From contig NZ_JAAXYC010000017.1 in NCBI RefSeq assembly GCF_018619185.1, forward strand, positions 1 to 54,486: DNA of 54,486 nucleotides, in the 5' to 3' direction. The number at the start of each line of letters is the position of its first letter. The first letter of the stretch is position 1. A program made the position numbers and the translations under genes. The notes under the pieces were generated by a model. It saw only the letters and a program-made list of their open reading frames with translations. It searched no databases and was not told the origin of the DNA. The DNA is from Streptomyces sp. McG3. GTDB taxonomy: Bacteria > Actinomycetota > Actinomycetes > Streptomycetales > Streptomycetaceae. Shown here piece by piece: positions 9,331-17,220 of this stretch.

Positions 9331-10029
9331 TCAGTTCTCGACGCGCAGCAGAGCGGGCAGGTCGACGACGGAGTCCAGGATGTGGAGGGCGCCGGCCTCA
9401 CGGAGGGCGTTGTCGCCATGTGCTCCGGTGCGCACTCCTGCGACCAGGCCCGCGCCGGCTCGTATCCCGCTGAGTACGTCGTAGGAGGTGTCGCCGACGA
9501 CGGCGACCTGGTGCATGGAGTCGGCGGACCCGGTCCGCAGGAAGGCCTCCAGCACCATGTCCGGGCAGGGTCGTCCGCGCCCGCCCACGTCGGCGGGGCA
9601 CAGGGTCACCGGCACCAGCTCCCGCCAGCCGAGGGCATCGAGGACGGCGTCCTGGGTGACGCGGGCGAAGCCGGTGGTCAGGACGACGGTGCGGCCGTCG
9701 GCGGTCAGCTGCTCGATGGTCTCGCGGGCGCCGGGGACCGGGGAGATCAGGCCGTCGTCGACGAGATCGCCGTATGCCTTCTCGAAGGTGTCGTTGGCGT
9801 GCTGGGCGCGGTCCTCGTCACCGAAGAGGTGGCGGAACACGGTGATCTTGGACTCGCCCATGGTGGTGCGGACGTGGTCGAGCTTCTCGGCGTGGTCCTC
9901 GGTGCCGGGTTCGACACCCAGTTCGCGGGCCGCGGTGTCGAAGGCCCGCTCGACGAGGCCGCCGTCGGAGACGGTGGTGCCGGCCATGTCGAGGATGACG
10001 AGGCGGATGTCAGAAGCGGGGAGCGTCAT
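9331..10029 (-). CDS. Phosphonatase-like HAD hydrolase (PhnX-like)
   Basis: HAD-superfamily enzyme of 232 residues, closest in motif pattern to phosphonoacetaldehyde hydrolase relatives. The nucleophile motif is LVILDMAGTTV, with Asp14 followed by Met-Ala-Gly-Thr rather than the usual DxDxT. This DxAGT form is typical of the phosphonatase clade. Motif 2 is VVLTTGFAR, and the metal-binding motif is VVGDTSYDVLSGIRAGAG. Lys61 in MGESK could correspond to the cap-domain Schiff-base lysine of PhnX, but this needs an alignment. The ATG at 10029 has AAAGGG upstream. It lies 87 bases after phnE on the same strand and is probably the last gene of the phnDCE operon. The substrate may be phosphonoacetaldehyde, another phosphonate or a phosphate monoester. 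Confidence 0.82.
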   Translation of the reverse strand: MTLPASDIRLVILDMAGTTVSDGGLVERAFDTAARELGVEPGTEDHAEKLDHVRTTMGESKITVFRHLFGDEDRAQHANDTFEKAYGDLVDDGLISPVPGARETIEQLTADGRTVVLTTGFARVTQDAVLDALGWRELVPVTLCPADVGGRGRPCPDMVLEAFLRTGSADSMHQVAVVGDTSYDVLSGIRAGAGLVAGVRTGAHGDNALREAGALHILDSVVDLPALLRVEN

Positions 10030-10116
10030 GATGGACCCTTTCGGTTTCGTTGCGAGGCGGGTGCGGCTGTCGCAGGCAGTGAGGTCGTGGGGCGGCAGCG
10101 AACATCCGTGGTTCTG

Positions 10117-10935
10117 TCAGGACAGACGGTGGCGCACCAGGGCCGAGAGCCGGTCGACGGCGACGATGAGGACCAGGACGACGAGGATGTGCGTCAGCAT
10201 TTCGTCGAACTTGAAGAGCTTGATCGACTGGTTGATGAGGAAGCCGATTCCGCCCGCTCCGACCAGGCCGAGGACCAGGGACGAGCGGACGTTGACGTCG
10301 AGCCGGTACATCAGCAGACCGGTCAACTGCGGTGTCACCGTCGGCAGCAGGGCGTGCGCCGCGATCTGGATCCGGCCGGCCCCGGCCGAGCGCAGGACCT
10401 GTACGGGCCCGGGGTCCGCGTCCTCCAGCGCCTCTGCCCAGAGCTTGCCCATGACGCCGACGTTGTGCAGCAGCAGGGCGAGTACGCCGGGGAAGGGGCC
10501 GAGGCCCACGGCGGTGACGAAGATCAGGGCGAACACCACGTCGGGCACGGCGCGCAGGAAGGACAGCAGCGATCTCGCCAGCTGGTAGACGGTCGCCGAC
10601 GGGGATGTGCCGCGTGCGGCGAGCAGGGCCAGGACGAGTGAGAACGGTACGGACAAGGTGGTGCCGAGCAGCCCGATCCACAAGGTGACCAGGGCGCCCT
10701 CCAGACTCGGCCGCAGGACGGTCCAGCTCAGATCAGGCGGGATGGCCTCGCCGAGGAAGTCGGCCATGCCGCGCCAGCCCTCGGCCAGGGCGCCGAAGGA
10801 CATGCCGGTGGTGTCCCAGGCGATCAGGTGGGCGGCGACCACGACGGCGGTGATCACCGCGCCCAGGACGGTGGTGCGCGGATTGCGGGGCCTGGCCGGG
10901 ACGGGCAGTCTGCGCACGTCGTGGATCGTGGTCAT
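10117..10935 (-). CDS. phnE: Phosphonate-type ABC transporter permease
   Basis: Inner-membrane permease of 272 residues with about six hydrophobic segments and a BPD-transport core. The coupling region around MGKLWAEALEDADPGPVQVLRSAGA fits the EAA-loop position, and RSSLVLGLVGAGGIG near residue 215 is typical of PhnE proteins. The ATG at 10935 overlaps the phnC stop codon by four bases (ATGA), showing translational coupling. It works with PhnC and PhnD to import a phosphonate, phosphite or related ester. The N-terminus starts soon after a basic, proline-rich stretch (RRLPVPARPRNPR). Confidence 0.88.
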   Translation of the reverse strand: MTTIHDVRRLPVPARPRNPRTTVLGAVITAVVVAAHLIAWDTTGMSFGALAEGWRGMADFLGEAIPPDLSWTVLRPSLEGALVTLWIGLLGTTLSVPFSLVLALLAARGTSPSATVYQLARSLLSFLRAVPDVVFALIFVTAVGLGPFPGVLALLLHNVGVMGKLWAEALEDADPGPVQVLRSAGAGRIQIAAHALLPTVTPQLTGLLMYRLDVNVRSSLVLGLVGAGGIGFLINQSIKLFKFDEMLTHILVVLVLIVAVDRLSALVRHRLS

Positions 10936-11645
10936 GAAGCGGCCTTCACCGTCGTGGGCTGGTACAGGATGTCGACGTTGTCCTCCGGCGGGCCGTCCAG
11001 CGCGACGCGGCCCTCCCGCAGCCCGACCACGCGGTCGGCGTGGAGCGCGGCGAGGGACGGCTGGTGCAGGACGGCCAGCACGGCCAGGTGTTCTTCGTGG
11101 GCGAGTTCGGCCAGCAGGGCGAGGACCTGTTCGGACGCGGCGGGGTCCAGGGCGGACACCGGTTCGTCGGCGAACAGGACGCGCGGGCGCTGGCACAGTG
11201 CCCGCGCCACCGCCACGCGCTGCTGCTGCCCGCCCGAGAGCCTCCCCGCGCGGTCGTGTGCCCGGTCGGCCAGACCCACCCGGTCCAGGCAGGCCATGGC
11301 CTCCTCGCGCAGGTCCTTGGGAAAGAGCGCGGGGGTCAGGGAGTGCCGGAGCGGGAGTCGGCCGAGGGCCCCGGCGCAGACGTTCTCCAGAACGGTGCGG
11401 CGGCGCACGAGGTGGATGTGCTGGAAGACCATGGCGATGTCGAGGGGGCCGCAGGGTTCTTCGTCGATGGTCACCTCTCCGGCCGCCCTGGGTTCCAGGC
11501 CGGCGGCGGCGCGCAGCAGGGTGGACTTCCCCGAGCCGTTGGCTCCGAGTACGGCGAGCAGCTCACCGCGGGCGACGTTCACGTCCACACCGTGCAGAAC
11601 CTGCCGCTCGCCGTACCGCACGGTGATCGCGGTCAGGGCGAGCAT
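10932..11645 (-). CDS. phnC: Phosphonate-type ABC transporter ATP-binding protein
   Basis: ATPase of 237 residues that powers the PhnE permease. It has Walker A (GANGSGKST), a Q-loop (VFQHIHLV), the ABC signature (LSGGQQQRVAVARAL), Walker B with the catalytic Glu (RVLFADEPVSALD) and the H-loop (VLHQPSLA). QHIHLVRRRTVLENV resembles the PhnC consensus QxFNLVxRxxVLxNV. Its start shares one base with the phnD stop (TGATG) and its end overlaps phnE by four bases, so phnDCE is tightly coupled. Confidence 0.9.
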   Translation of the reverse strand: MLALTAITVRYGERQVLHGVDVNVARGELLAVLGANGSGKSTLLRAAAGLEPRAAGEVTIDEEPCGPLDIAMVFQHIHLVRRRTVLENVCAGALGRLPLRHSLTPALFPKDLREEAMACLDRVGLADRAHDRAGRLSGGQQQRVAVARALCQRPRVLFADEPVSALDPAASEQVLALLAELAHEEHLAVLAVLHQPSLAALHADRVVGLREGRVALDGPPEDNVDILYQPTTVKAAS

Positions 11646-12547
11646 CAGACGTCCTTCTCGGTGAGCTTGAGGGTCTCGGCGAGGTCGAACAGCGGCTGGT
11701 AGGTGGACTTGTCGACGGCGACGAGCGGCGCCGGCGGGTCGACGTCGAGCAGGGCGCCGATCTCACCGACCCTGTCGGCCGGCAGCTGGAGCAGCGCCTC
11801 GCGTACGGCCGTCTTGAACGCCTTGTCGTGGTCGCCGCGCACGGTGATCGGGTCGTTGGGTATCGGGTCGGACGTCCAGACCTTGCGGAAGCCGGAAGGG
11901 TCGAAGGTGCCCGCCTCGGTGGCGCCGGCGAGCTGCTGGGAGTTGATCTCGGCGGCGTCCACCGTGTTGTTGGCAAGAGCGAGGAGCGCTTCGGGGTGGC
12001 CGCCGGCGTAGGTGACCTCGACGTCGTCCTTCTTCAGTCCGGCATCGGTCAGGGCCTGGCGGGGCAGGGCGTCGCCGGAGGTGGAGCCGACGGAGCCGAG
12101 GGCGAGGGAGTGTCCGCGCAGTTCCTTCACCGAGGTGATCTCGGAGTCCTTGGGGACCCAGATGCCGGCCGTATAGCTGGAGAGGTTGCCCTTGGTGTCG
12201 CCGAAGGAGGCCAGCGCCTCGGCGTCGGCGCGCTGGTGGGCGAAGACGAAGCCGAGCGGGCCGAAGATCCCGATGTCGAGCTTGCGGTTCTCCATGGCCA
12301 GGACCGCTGCGGCGTAGTCCTCGGTGACGGTCAGCTCGACGGGGCAGTCCAGACTGTCGCCGAGGGCTTCGGCGAGGACCTTGGCCGCGGGGGTGAGCTT
12401 GGCGGGGTCCTCGAACGGCTCGACGCCGAAGCGGATCTTGCCGCCGGGGCAGGTGGCGGACTGCGGCCCTTCGGAACCCTGGCCGCAGGCGGTCAGGGTG
12501 AGAGCGGCGACGGTGATGCCGACAAGCGTGAGACGGCGCAGGGACAC
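11645..12547 (-). CDS. phnD: Phosphate/phosphite/phosphonate-binding lipoprotein
   Basis: Solute-binding lipoprotein of 300 residues. The N-terminus (MSLRRLTLVGITVAALTLTAC) has a lipobox with Cys at residue 21. The body follows the PhnD pattern: IRFGVEPFEDPAKLTPA near the mature start, ENRKLDIGIFGPLGFVFA for the ligand cleft, LALGSVGSTSGDALPRQAL, and VWTSDPIPNDPITVR near residue 215. The start is the GTG at 12547, preceded by CGGAG. It heads the phnDCE-hydrolase unit. A copy of the repeated motif lies 113-140 bases upstream (12660-12687). The ligand could be phosphonate, phosphite or an organophosphate ester. Confidence 0.9.
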   Translation of the reverse strand: MSLRRLTLVGITVAALTLTACGQGSEGPQSATCPGGKIRFGVEPFEDPAKLTPAAKVLAEALGDSLDCPVELTVTEDYAAAVLAMENRKLDIGIFGPLGFVFAHQRADAEALASFGDTKGNLSSYTAGIWVPKDSEITSVKELRGHSLALGSVGSTSGDALPRQALTDAGLKKDDVEVTYAGGHPEALLALANNTVDAAEINSQQLAGATEAGTFDPSGFRKVWTSDPIPNDPITVRGDHDKAFKTAVREALLQLPADRVGEIGALLDVDPPAPLVAVDKSTYQPLFDLAETLKLTEKDV

Positions 12548-12659
12548 AGTGCACTCCGATGAATGAGTGAGTGAGGAGCTCGATGGCGAGTGGGCGGCAC
12601 GGGAGCGGTCACCGGGCCGGCGTCAGCCAGCTTTCAGCCATCGCCGACCCGGGTCAAGC

Positions 12660-12687
12660 CTTGTATGTACAAGTCGTACGGTGTTCA
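12660..12687 (-). promoter_or_regulatory. Repeated candidate operator, copy A, upstream of phnD
   Basis: Plus-strand pattern CTTGTATG-TACAAGT-N7-TGTTCAT. The left part CTTGTA-TG-TACAAG is a perfect 6-base inverted repeat with a 2-base spacer. The TACAAGT and TGTTCA blocks are identical in the copies at 14826-14853 and 16766-16794. It probably belongs to the GntR/UTRA regulator encoded at 14907, but PhoP is an alternative because GTTCA is the start of a PHO-box unit. Confidence 0.6.
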
Positions 12688-12713
12688 TCTCGCGGTCGCC
12701 CGCAGGACCGGTT

Positions 12714-14774
12714 TCAGGCCCGGTGCCCCAGCTCCGTCGCGGTTCGGGTCACTTCGAAGAGGCGACGGCCGGCGCGGTTGATCCAGGTCGCGGTCAGGGT
12801 GGGGTCACTCACGGTCGTGTCGGCGACGAGCTTGAGGAACACGTGGGGTTCCACGGCGCTGTGCACCAGGTGGGGACTGGGCACGTTCAGGCTGGGGATC
12901 GTGCGGTCGTGCAGGGGGCTGATGATGAACTGCCACAGGTCGTAGCCGACCCGCGGACCGTAGTTCAGGGCGCGCGAGACGTGGATGTCGCCGCTGAGCA
13001 GGAAACAGCCGGGAATGCGTTCGGTGGCGACGAAGTCGAGGATCGCGTCCTTCTCGTAGTGATAGGTCGCCCAGTCATCGGACTCGGCGTTGCCCTTGTC
13101 GTCCCAGATCATGCCGGAGGCGATGGCCTTGAAGGTGGCGGTGCTGGCGCGCAGGCGCGCTCGCAGCCAGTCCCACTGGATCTCTCCCAGGCAGGTCCCC
13201 CGCGCGGGGTCGGCCCAGCTCGGGCCGGTCCTGCTGAACCAGCGCGGGTCGAGCAGGAACACCTCCACGGGGCCGCGGCGGAAGGAGGTGTAGACGCCCT
13301 GTCCGTCGCTCCTGGCGGTCAGGCGTGTGCCGTCGGCCGCATGGCCGAAGGAGGCGTTGGCCCGGTAGTCGACGAAGGCGGTGCGCGTGTTCTTCTTTCC
13401 CGCGAAGCTCCCGTCGATGTCGTTGCCGCCGAAATCGTGGTCGTCCCAGGTCCCCCAGACCGGCATCGAGGCGGCCATGCGGGCGATCTCCGGCTGGGAG
13501 AGGAACGCGCGGTGCTTGGTGCGGGCGACGGCCAGGTCGCCGGAGTCGATGTACGGGGTGTCGCCGAGCAGGACGAAACTGTCGCAGCCCTCGTCCACGA
13601 CGCGGGTCCAGATGGCATCAGGGGTGGAGGGGGCGCAGGAACCCAGCCCCATCGTGATCCGGGCCGGGGCTCCCGCCGACGGCGCGGTGGTGAACGAGCC
13701 GGACAGCGGGGTGAAACCCGGTGCGGGACGCTGCGGGGTGATCGTGAAGTCGTAGCGGGTGCCGGCGCGCAGACCCGTCACGTCCACCAGGAGCGTGTCG
13801 TCATTGGCCGTGGAGAGCCGGGCGCCGACCGTGCTCGACCATCCGGAAGCGCCCCGCAGGACGCACGACCAGTCGAGGTGGACGGCCGGATCCAGACCCG
13901 GCCGGGCCCACAGGCGGGCGCTCCGCTCGTCCACGTGGCCCACCAACGGCCCGACCGGAGCCTGCGGGGGCATGGGGGTGGGCAGCACCGGGGGCGCGGT
14001 GCCGGCCCGCACCTGCCCCACGTATCCGGCCAGAGCGGTGAAGAACGTGACGCTGTCCCGGAGGGCCGCCGCGGGCTGCAGGGCCGAGCCGGACGCGTTG
14101 AAGCACTTGTCGAGCGTGAGGCTGGAGACCAGGAAGCGGCCGGCCCCGTGCGCGCCCTCCAGGAGACACGGCGCCGAGCCGCCCGTCGCGCACGCCATGA
14201 GCACGCGCATCGAACGCCAGGACCCCATCGTCTCCCAGCTGACCCGTATGCCGGCGGCGCGACCGGTCAGCACCCGCCCCGAGACCACCGGCAGCGCCGC
14301 CACCAGCGGATGGCCGGCGGCGACGGGGAAGACCGTGTCGAAGTCCGTGTCGGTGCGCACCGCTCCCAGTTCCGCGGGCAGATAGGGCACCGCCGCGCCG
14401 AACTGATCCGACTGTGCGAGATCGAGCACCACGCCGCCCCCTGCGGCGAAGTCACGTAGTGAGGAGGCGTGTTGGGTTACGTAGGACGGGTAGCGGGTGT
14501 CGTTGTTGGTGAAGCTGCCGAACGCGATCAGATCCACGCCCTGCGCCGTCGCGGGCCGCGACAGGTCCAGCGCGGTCACGACGAAGCCGGCGCGCCGCAA
14601 CAGCTCCGCCAGCCCCGTGGCCCTGGTCCACTGGTCGGCGAATTCCAGAACCGCCGCACGGGGAGCTCCGTCCCCTGCCGCCGCGGCGGCAGGGGACGGA
14701 GCGGAGGCAGCCGCGGTGAGCGCCGCCATGCCGCCAATCACCAGTGCGCGCCGACGAATTGAGTCTTTGATCAT
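12714..14774 (-). CDS. phoD: PhoD-type alkaline phosphatase/phosphodiesterase with an N-terminal ThuA/GATase1-like domain
   Basis: Exported phosphoesterase of about 686 residues. The signal (MIKDSIRRRALVIGG followed by an Ala-rich region) contains Arg-Arg-Arg and is probably Tat-type. Residues from about 35 to 235 look like a ThuA or class-I amidotransferase-like fold (VDLIAFGSFTNND, GGGVVLDLAQSDQFG, GHPLVAALP). A PhoD-N fibronectin-like segment follows (about 250-340), then the metallophosphatase domain: LLGDTPYIDSGD, WGTWDDHDFGGND, SGMIWDDKGNAESDDW, and FLLSGDIHVSRAL. The start at 14774 has GGAAG five to ten bases upstream; an in-frame ATG at 14786 lacks a ribosome site. It probably releases phosphate from extracellular esters. 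Copy B of the repeated motif lies in its divergent promoter with the GntR gene. The front domain is absent from standard PhoD proteins as I know them. Confidence 0.85.
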   Translation of the reverse strand: MIKDSIRRRALVIGGMAALTAAASAPSPAAAAAGDGAPRAAVLEFADQWTRATGLAELLRRAGFVVTALDLSRPATAQGVDLIAFGSFTNNDTRYPSYVTQHASSLRDFAAGGGVVLDLAQSDQFGAAVPYLPAELGAVRTDTDFDTVFPVAAGHPLVAALPVVSGRVLTGRAAGIRVSWETMGSWRSMRVLMACATGGSAPCLLEGAHGAGRFLVSSLTLDKCFNASGSALQPAAALRDSVTFFTALAGYVGQVRAGTAPPVLPTPMPPQAPVGPLVGHVDERSARLWARPGLDPAVHLDWSCVLRGASGWSSTVGARLSTANDDTLLVDVTGLRAGTRYDFTITPQRPAPGFTPLSGSFTTAPSAGAPARITMGLGSCAPSTPDAIWTRVVDEGCDSFVLLGDTPYIDSGDLAVARTKHRAFLSQPEIARMAASMPVWGTWDDHDFGGNDIDGSFAGKKNTRTAFVDYRANASFGHAADGTRLTARSDGQGVYTSFRRGPVEVFLLDPRWFSRTGPSWADPARGTCLGEIQWDWLRARLRASTATFKAIASGMIWDDKGNAESDDWATYHYEKDAILDFVATERIPGCFLLSGDIHVSRALNYGPRVGYDLWQFIISPLHDRTIPSLNVPSPHLVHSAVEPHVFLKLVADTTVSDPTLTATWINRAGRRLFEVTRTATELGHRA

Positions 14775-14825
14775 GTTTTCTTCCATGGCGCAAAGGTGGC
14801 AGAGCCCGTCGCCTGGGCACAATCA

Positions 14826-14853
14826 CCTGTCAGTACAAGTCATGTACTGTTCA
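14826..14853. promoter_or_regulatory. Repeated candidate operator, copy B, between phoD and the GntR gene
   Basis: Plus-strand pattern CCTGTCAG-TACAAGT-N7-TGTTCAT, with an internal inverted repeat AGTACA-N5-TGTACT (14832-14848). It sits 52 bases upstream of phoD and 53 bases upstream of the GntR start, so it could serve both directions, including autoregulation. Confidence 0.62.
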
Positions 14854-14906
14854 TGTCGGTCTCTCCGTCCGGACGCCGCATTTCCCCCACCTGTAGAGTC
14901 AGGTGC

Positions 14907-15635
14907 ATGAGAGAGCCCCTGTACCGCACCGTCGCGGACGAACTGCGCCGACGCATCCGCAGCGGCGCCATCGCCGTCGGGCACCCGCTGCCCTCGGAGG
15001 CGGACCTCTGCCAGGAGTTCTCCGCCTCCCGCGGTCCCGTCCGGCAGGCTCTGGCGGCACTTCGCGACGAGGGCCTCATCGGCGGAAGCCAGGGCAGGCG
15101 CGCCGTCGTCCTGGACGCCGTCCCCGCCCAGCCCTTCGCATCCTTCCTCTCCTTCACCACCCGCGCCGAACTCACCGGCCACGTCCCGGGCCAGCGCCTC
15201 CAGGAGATCGCCCTCCGCCGCCCCGGGCCCACGATCGCCGCCGCCCTCCAGATCGAACCCGACGCCCTCGTCGTACAACTTCTGCGCCTGCGCCTGCTGG
15301 ACGGCCGCCCGGCGATGCTGGAGCGCATGACCTACACCGAGTCCGTCGGCCGCCCGCTCCTGGACGCCGACCTCGACGCCGGCTCGATCTACGCCCTGCT
15401 CACCGAGCAGGGCGTGGACCTGGACTCCGCCCGGCACACCTTCGACGCCGTCAACGCCGACACGACCGACGCCGAACTGCTCGACGTCCCCGAAGGCGCC
15501 CCCCTCCTGCGCGAGCGGAGACTCACCACCGACTCCCAGGGTGTGCCGATCGAGTGGTCCGACGACCGCTATCGCCCCGACGTCGCCACGGTGACCGTCA
15601 CCAACACCCGCAACTCCCGCACCGCCATGCTCTGA
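14907..15635 (+). CDS. GntR family regulator with UTRA effector domain (HutC/PhnF type)
   Basis: Transcription factor of 242 residues. The N-terminal winged helix is clear (YRTVADELRRRIRSGAI...LPSEADLCQEFSASRGPVRQALAALRDEGLI), and residues from about 85 carry a UTRA ligand domain (LLRLRLLDGRPAMLERMTYT and VPEGAPLLRERRLT, IEWSDDRYRPD). HutC/PhnF-type proteins sense small metabolites and include PhnF, a regulator of phosphonate or phosphate genes in mycobacteria. The ATG at 14907 is preceded by CAGGTG. It is divergent from phoD and convergent with the dehydrogenase gene (9-bp gap). Its position in the middle of the module and the repeated motif in three promoters make it the likely local regulator. 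The ligand is unknown. Confidence 0.87.
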   Translation: MREPLYRTVADELRRRIRSGAIAVGHPLPSEADLCQEFSASRGPVRQALAALRDEGLIGGSQGRRAVVLDAVPAQPFASFLSFTTRAELTGHVPGQRLQEIALRRPGPTIAAALQIEPDALVVQLLRLRLLDGRPAMLERMTYTESVGRPLLDADLDAGSIYALLTEQGVDLDSARHTFDAVNADTTDAELLDVPEGAPLLRERRLTTDSQGVPIEWSDDRYRPDVATVTVTNTRNSRTAML

Positions 15636-15644
15636 CCCCCCTGC

Positions 15645-16727
15645 TCACATCGGGAGGACGCACCCCGGGGCCACCGCCTGGCGGGGTGCCGCCCGCAGCC
15701 GGGCGGCCTCGAAAGCCGACCCCACGTCTCCCAGCGCGAACCGCCCTTCCACCAAGTCGGCGAAGGGGAACGAGTCGTGATGGGCGGCCAGGAACTCCAC
15801 GCCTGTCAGCAGATCCTCGGGCCGGTAGTTGTGCACGCCGACGATCCTGTTCAGCCCGCGGACCAACCGCTCAGGATCCACCCGTACGGGGTCATCCGGG
15901 GCGACCGAGCCGACCAGGACCGCCGTACCGCCCATCCCCAGGGAGTCGAAACACACCCGCACGGCCGACGACCGGCCTGAGAACTCCAGCGCCACGTCCA
16001 CCTCCTCGGGAGGAATCGCACCGCCGAGCACCTCCGCCGCGCCGAACATCCTTGCCTGCTCCCGACGCAGCGGGTCCGGATCAACGGCGACCACCCGTGC
16101 GCCGGCCGTCACAGCCATGGCCACAGCGGTCAGCCCGAGCATGCCCGCTCCGGTCACCAGCACCCGCCTGTCCGCCAGGGGGCCTGTCGCCGCCAGCGCC
16201 GCGGCAACCGTGGCCGTTGCGCAGGACGCCGGACTGGCCACCTCATCAGGCACCCCGTCCGGGACCGCGACCACGGCGGTCCCCGGCAGCACCACACAGT
16301 GCGAGGCGAACCCCCCGGTCAGCGGAGCACCCTCCAGCAACGGTTCATGGCCGTACTTCCGCAGCCCCCGGCACTTCTGCGACAGACCACGAGCACACCG
16401 GTCACACCGACCGCACGAGCTGATCACCGACCAGACGACGCGCATCCCCAGCGCCACCGGGGTCCCGTCCACGCAGAGGACCCCGCCCTCACCCACACCC
16501 ACCACCGTTCCCACCTGCTCATGCCCCAGCACCCCGGGCACGGGTGAGCTCCGCCGACCGCTCACGGTGTGCAGGTCGCTGCCGCACACCGTGGCCATGT
16601 CCACGCGCACCAGCAACTCACCGCGCCCCGGAACGCGAGGAGTCGCCCGTTCCACCACCGCGAAAGGACGCCCCACACCGTCCCACCGCGCATAACAAGC
16701 CAGAACCAAATCTTTCGCGTGCGTCAT
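15645..16727 (-). CDS. Zinc-dependent alcohol dehydrogenase of the phosphonate-catabolism-associated type
   Basis: Medium-chain dehydrogenase of 360 residues. Zinc ligands are visible: VCGSDLHT and LGHEQVG for the catalytic zinc, and CGRCDRCARGLSQKC for the structural zinc. The nucleotide fold is VLVTGAGMLGLTAVAMA, ending in an acidic residue (VAVDPD) that suggests NAD. The segments VWSVISSCGRCDRC and GVHNYRPEDLLTGVEFL resemble the clade annotated as phosphonate catabolism associated alcohol dehydrogenase (HpnZ-like), which recurs beside the PhnX-like hydrolase family seen in this module. It may oxidise a hydroxyalkylphosphonate or the released alcohol. The start at 16727 has no strong ribosome site. 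Copy C of the repeated motif lies 39-67 bases upstream. Confidence 0.83.
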   Translation of the reverse strand: MTHAKDLVLACYARWDGVGRPFAVVERATPRVPGRGELLVRVDMATVCGSDLHTVSGRRSSPVPGVLGHEQVGTVVGVGEGGVLCVDGTPVALGMRVVWSVISSCGRCDRCARGLSQKCRGLRKYGHEPLLEGAPLTGGFASHCVVLPGTAVVAVPDGVPDEVASPASCATATVAAALAATGPLADRRVLVTGAGMLGLTAVAMAVTAGARVVAVDPDPLRREQARMFGAAEVLGGAIPPEEVDVALEFSGRSSAVRVCFDSLGMGGTAVLVGSVAPDDPVRVDPERLVRGLNRIVGVHNYRPEDLLTGVEFLAAHHDSFPFADLVEGRFALGDVGSAFEAARLRAAPRQAVAPGCVLPM

Positions 16728-16765
16728 GGGTGGAAGATGTCACGTCGGACCCACGTCCGCCCATA

Positions 16766-16794
16766 CTTATCAATACAAGTTGTGCTGATGTTCA
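16766..16794 (-). promoter_or_regulatory. Repeated candidate operator, copy C, upstream of the alcohol dehydrogenase
   Basis: Plus-strand pattern CTTATCAA-TACAAGT-N8-TGTTCAC. TACAAGT and TGTTCA are identical to copies A and B; the spacer is one base longer. Seven bases (GTTCACC) match a PHO-box unit. The right end overlaps the stop codon of the SRPBCC gene at 16792. Confidence 0.58.
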
Positions 16795-17220
16795 CCTCAG
16801 CCCTTGCCCGGCCCTGCGCCCCGTTGACCACCTGGCGGACGAACGCGGGCCGTCGAGGAAGGTGCCCTGCTCGGTGAGGACCAGCCGGGTGCCCTCATCG
16901 GCCGGGCAGAACTCCACGGTCGTCAGCGACGCCGCCGCGAGCTCCCGCCCCACGTGCGGCACCGAGGTGCAGACGATGCGCTCGTCCGGGACGATGTCCC
17001 GGTACCACGACTCGAACGTCAACGACGGGCCGCTGTCCGGACGGCTCCGGTTGGCCTCGCGGCCCCCGACCCGGAAGTCCAGTTCATGGTCGGCGTCGGG
17101 CGTGGAGAACCAGCGGGCCTTCGTCCTCGGGTCGGCCCATGCGGCGAACACCCGGGCCGCCGTGGCCGGGTAGAGGCGTTCGAGGGTGAACGTGGCGTGC
17201 GTGACAGAACGGTCGATCAT
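16792..17220 (-). CDS. SRPBCC/AHSA1 domain protein, C-terminus probably altered
   Basis: Protein of 142 residues with the START-like AHSA1 fold: FTLERLYPATAARVFAAWADP, then ARWF and LDFRVGGREANRS, ending near VLTEQGTFLDG. Such proteins usually follow an ArsR regulator and bind hydrophobic ligands or chaperone partners. The last twenty residues are Arg/Gly-rich and do not resemble the usual long C-terminal helix, so the gene may be truncated or frameshifted after GTFLDG. The ATG at 17220 shares one base with the stop of the ArsR remnant and has AAGGGGG upstream. With its partner broken, function is doubtful. Confidence 0.65.
   Translation of the reverse strand: MIDRSVTHATFTLERLYPATAARVFAAWADPRTKARWFSTPDADHELDFRVGGREANRSRPDSGPSLTFESWYRDIVPDERIVCTSVPHVGRELAAASLTTVEFCPADEGTRLVLTEQGTFLDGPRSSARWSTGRRAGQGLR

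Noticed and set aside
12660..16794. The repeated motif as classical PHO boxes only
   Set aside because: A PHO box needs two or more 11-base direct repeats. Each site has only one GTTCA unit, and the conserved TACAAGT block is not part of that consensus. PhoP is kept only as an alternative.
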